From: Theocolax elegans
Lineage: Eukaryota > Arthropoda > Insecta > Hymenoptera > Cerocephalidae
Direction of reading: 5' to 3'
Assembly: GCA_026168455.1 (NCBI GenBank)
Contig: CM047431.1
Coordinates: 54,304,539 to 54,368,538 of the forward strand
Length of the DNA stretch: 64,000 bases
The stretch's first letter is position 1, and every line of letters begins with the position of its first letter. Of this stretch, positions 61,501 through 64,000 are shown in pieces. The notes below the pieces were generated by a model that saw nothing but the letters and a program-made list of their open reading frames with translations, was not told where the DNA came from and did no database searches. The position numbers and the translations under genes are program-made.

Positions 61501-63150
61501 TTGATTTATGGTGTTCCTTTTCCGTATTTTATTAATCGTCAAATTATAGAAACGGAAACATTCATACTTGGAATGCTTAAAATTTTTGATGAACTATGCG
61601 CGTATGTCAGCGTCTCGACTGTCTTTATTTTACTTTCTTCTTCAGTTCCAATGATAGGAAAGCATCAGCAGATAATTCACCAAATCTTTTCTACTATTGA
61701 AACGTATACGTTAAACTTAATTATTTTTTAACGAACAATTAGCGATATAATAGTTTTAATGCCTCGTCGCCGTTACAATCGCATTCTCCTCGACGACAAT
61801 GGAAAATATAATTAAGATAAAGTAGTTAGTAAAATCGTCTATACAAGATACATCGTATCAAAACTACAACCTGTTAAAAAATAATTATCTTGTAACCACG
61901 TATATCGTATAAAGCAGTGACTGATATAATTGTACAAAAATTTCCTTAAAATTATATAAGGTGTGACGCGGTGATAATAAAGTTTTATAAATTTTTTAAA
62001 ACTAACTATTTTTAATTTTAATGTAAATAAAAAAAAACAATATTTTTTGTTTGCAATATTAATACCATCGATTACTTTCTTATCGAAGACGTAAAGGGAC
62101 GCGATACATAAAAATTAGTATCGATATTATTTTTTCATTAACAATAGGTTATTGCTCCTTTTTTTTTAAATTTCTGCTTTAACGCTATCGCGTCCTTCTT
62201 CCATTTGCGCTATTCTTAGATAAAAGAAAATTTTTTTTCCACAATTTTTAGTGCATGAGCGATTGAGATTTTTGCCTAATCGTTACCGGTAAAAAGTGTA
62301 CTAATTCCATAAATTCGCTCTCTTTCTCGCAATTTTTCTATTCAAATTTCTCCAAAAAATTTCGCTTGGCTAAATTTAACGTACGTATTGTAGCTAAAAT
62401 TACACATCCCACGAGTCAAACGAACGAACATTAATTACATCGCGCGCACTACATACAATCCAAGGAATTTAACTCGAGCGCGTAAATGGAAAGTAAATTC
62501 CCTTTCCGAACAACCAGGAGATAAGATATAACGAATGGAAAAAAAAGGTATTGGTCAATTATCCACGCACACCAATACAGCCAGACGAAAAAAAAAACAC
62601 ACATTTGTACTTTACGATTTCAAAACTTGACTGCACGCCTAGACGAGGTCTAGACGCGTCGAAATGTAAAAAAAAAGGAAAGAAAACTATCGCGTCCTTG
62701 ACAAGGCCCTAACCTACTTTTTATCCCATAGCGCCAAGGCGAAAAGACAAAAAAAAAAAGAAAAACACGATATCTGCTCGTTAAACGTATAATTTTGAAG
62801 CGAGTCACGTTTTTAAGCCATACACACCGAGCGCACATCTCCTTAACTTTTTTATTTTTTTTTTCCTCGCGAAAACTGCAGTCACCAACATTTATGTATA
62901 TGTATATTATATGCATCAACGGCGTTATATACTAAACTCCTTCATTTAAATTACATGCGTTATGATATCCAATACCGATTTGTCATCCTATATAGTTTTT
63001 TTCTCAATTATTCGTTAAAAAAAAAACGAATACTTATAAATTCCATCTTTGCTACTTGTAAAGAACGCGTAAACTCGTTTACCGAAACCCATAATATCAA
63101 TTACGTGTATATATAATTTCAAAAAAATTTCTCACGGTTATATACGGAAA

Positions 63151-63181
<31 letters not shown>

Positions 63182-63473
63182 TACACAAAGATTCGTACCG
63201 AAAAATGATCGAAAATTATTGTGTGCGAAACTGTAGACAATAGCTGCGACGTAATTAAGTGGTATATAATGCACAACTCGAAAAAATTACGAGGAAGAAT
63301 AGACATGTATATAGCGAGGGAGGCGGACACTTTGCGCGCGGTATCAGCGAGGAATCTCCAAGGGAAAAAAAAAATATATATCGGACCTCGAGTCGCGAAA
63401 CGGAAACGACAAATTGAACCGATTGTTCGAGATATTCGTACGAAAAACAATGAAGTAAACAACGTAGGTATAT

Positions 63474-63508
<35 letters not shown>

Positions 63509-64000
63509 AACGCGTATATAGAGTGTTACGTCATTGGTAATACGTGACGAACCTACCGCGTTTTCCCGATCCTTGGATGATGCACGTGTGTATATATGCG
63601 CGATGCCTATCGACGCTTACTTGGTGTTTCGTGTATGTATGTATATGTAACACGTAATACGTGAATCAGCGTCGTAAAAAAAAATACACAGCGCGCAGGC
63701 GAGGCGAGGAAAACGATTCATAATGGGCGTTGACGAATGTCAAAATTAGTTTTTTTTCTTCCTTTTGTTTTAAATTTTACGGTGCGAGAGATATACAAAC
63801 TAATCGAAATTATAATAATTTGGGTGAAGTGTCAATTTTTGTGTTTTCACGATTTATGCGTGTTAATAATATATATTTTTTTTAATGACAATGCGTGTAT
63901 AGTAAATTTAAGTTTTTGTGTATTATTTTGTAAATGGAAAAGTAGATGTTGCGTAATACACTATAGCTCTATATATATATATACATATATATATATGTAT
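58563..64000. other. Non-coding AT-rich DNA to the right edge
   Basis: (GT)n at 58718-58733, (TA)n at 59067-59092, 63160-63182 and 63480-63506. The frames at 60578-60856, 61501-61731 and 63221-63547 show no domain, no conserved motif and no flanking exons. I see nothing else that I can support. Confidence 0.55.

Noticed and set aside
61501..61731. 76-codon frame with a hydrophobic stretch
   Set aside because: It has no ATG of good context, no conserved motif and no flanking exons; chance is likely in AT-rich DNA.

Overview
The window is nuclear DNA of an insect. Genes are split by short GT-AG introns, intergenic DNA is very AT-rich, (TA)n microsatellites are abundant, and non-LTR retrotransposon and foldback-element debris is common. 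The gene content (cytosolic/mitochondrial ThrRS, NOL9, a DNMT3-type methyltransferase fragment, PGS1, TDRD3) and the presence of any DNMT3 sequence fit a hymenopteran best. That placement is an inference and was not tested.

Layout. 1-2.5 kb: a giant inverted repeat that runs off the left edge, with a degenerate tRNA-like sequence in its spacer. 2.69-8.12 kb: an apparently intact RNase H-bearing LINE (ORF1, ORF2, internal promoter motif, poly-A tail, 16-bp target-site duplication). 8.1-11.7 kb: decayed repeats, including three consecutive hairpin elements. 11.8-15.3 kb (+): threonyl-tRNA synthetase with two alternative first exons. 15.76-16.18 kb: a 5S-rRNA-derived SINE-like element. 16.19-19.02 kb (-): an unrecognised 798-residue protein in six exons. 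20.91-24.0 kb (+): NOL9/Grc3 polynucleotide kinase with one apparent frameshift. 24.45-24.88 kb (-): two orphan exons of a DNMT3 catalytic domain. 27.25-29.33 kb (+): PGS1. 30.70-34.05 kb (-): TDRD3 in twelve exons. I derived the exon models by following splice sites, reading phase and conserved protein sequence.

34-64 kb holds no coding sequence that I can support. It contains a second copy of the 8.9-11 kb repeat, many (TA)n, (AG)n and (CA)n tracts, two tandem segmental duplications (about 1.9 kb and 1.6 kb), palindromic elements inserted in TA tracts, a TIR element ending CACGGAGAAAAAT, and two GC-richer islands that could be promoters or non-coding first exons of a gene lying outside the window.

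The genes do not form a pathway; they are ordinary housekeeping genes. The points most worth a second look are the DNMT3 remnant, the two N-termini of ThrRS, the 5S-headed repeat, the family of palindromic elements in TA tracts, and signs that some duplications and frameshifts are assembly or base-calling artefacts.
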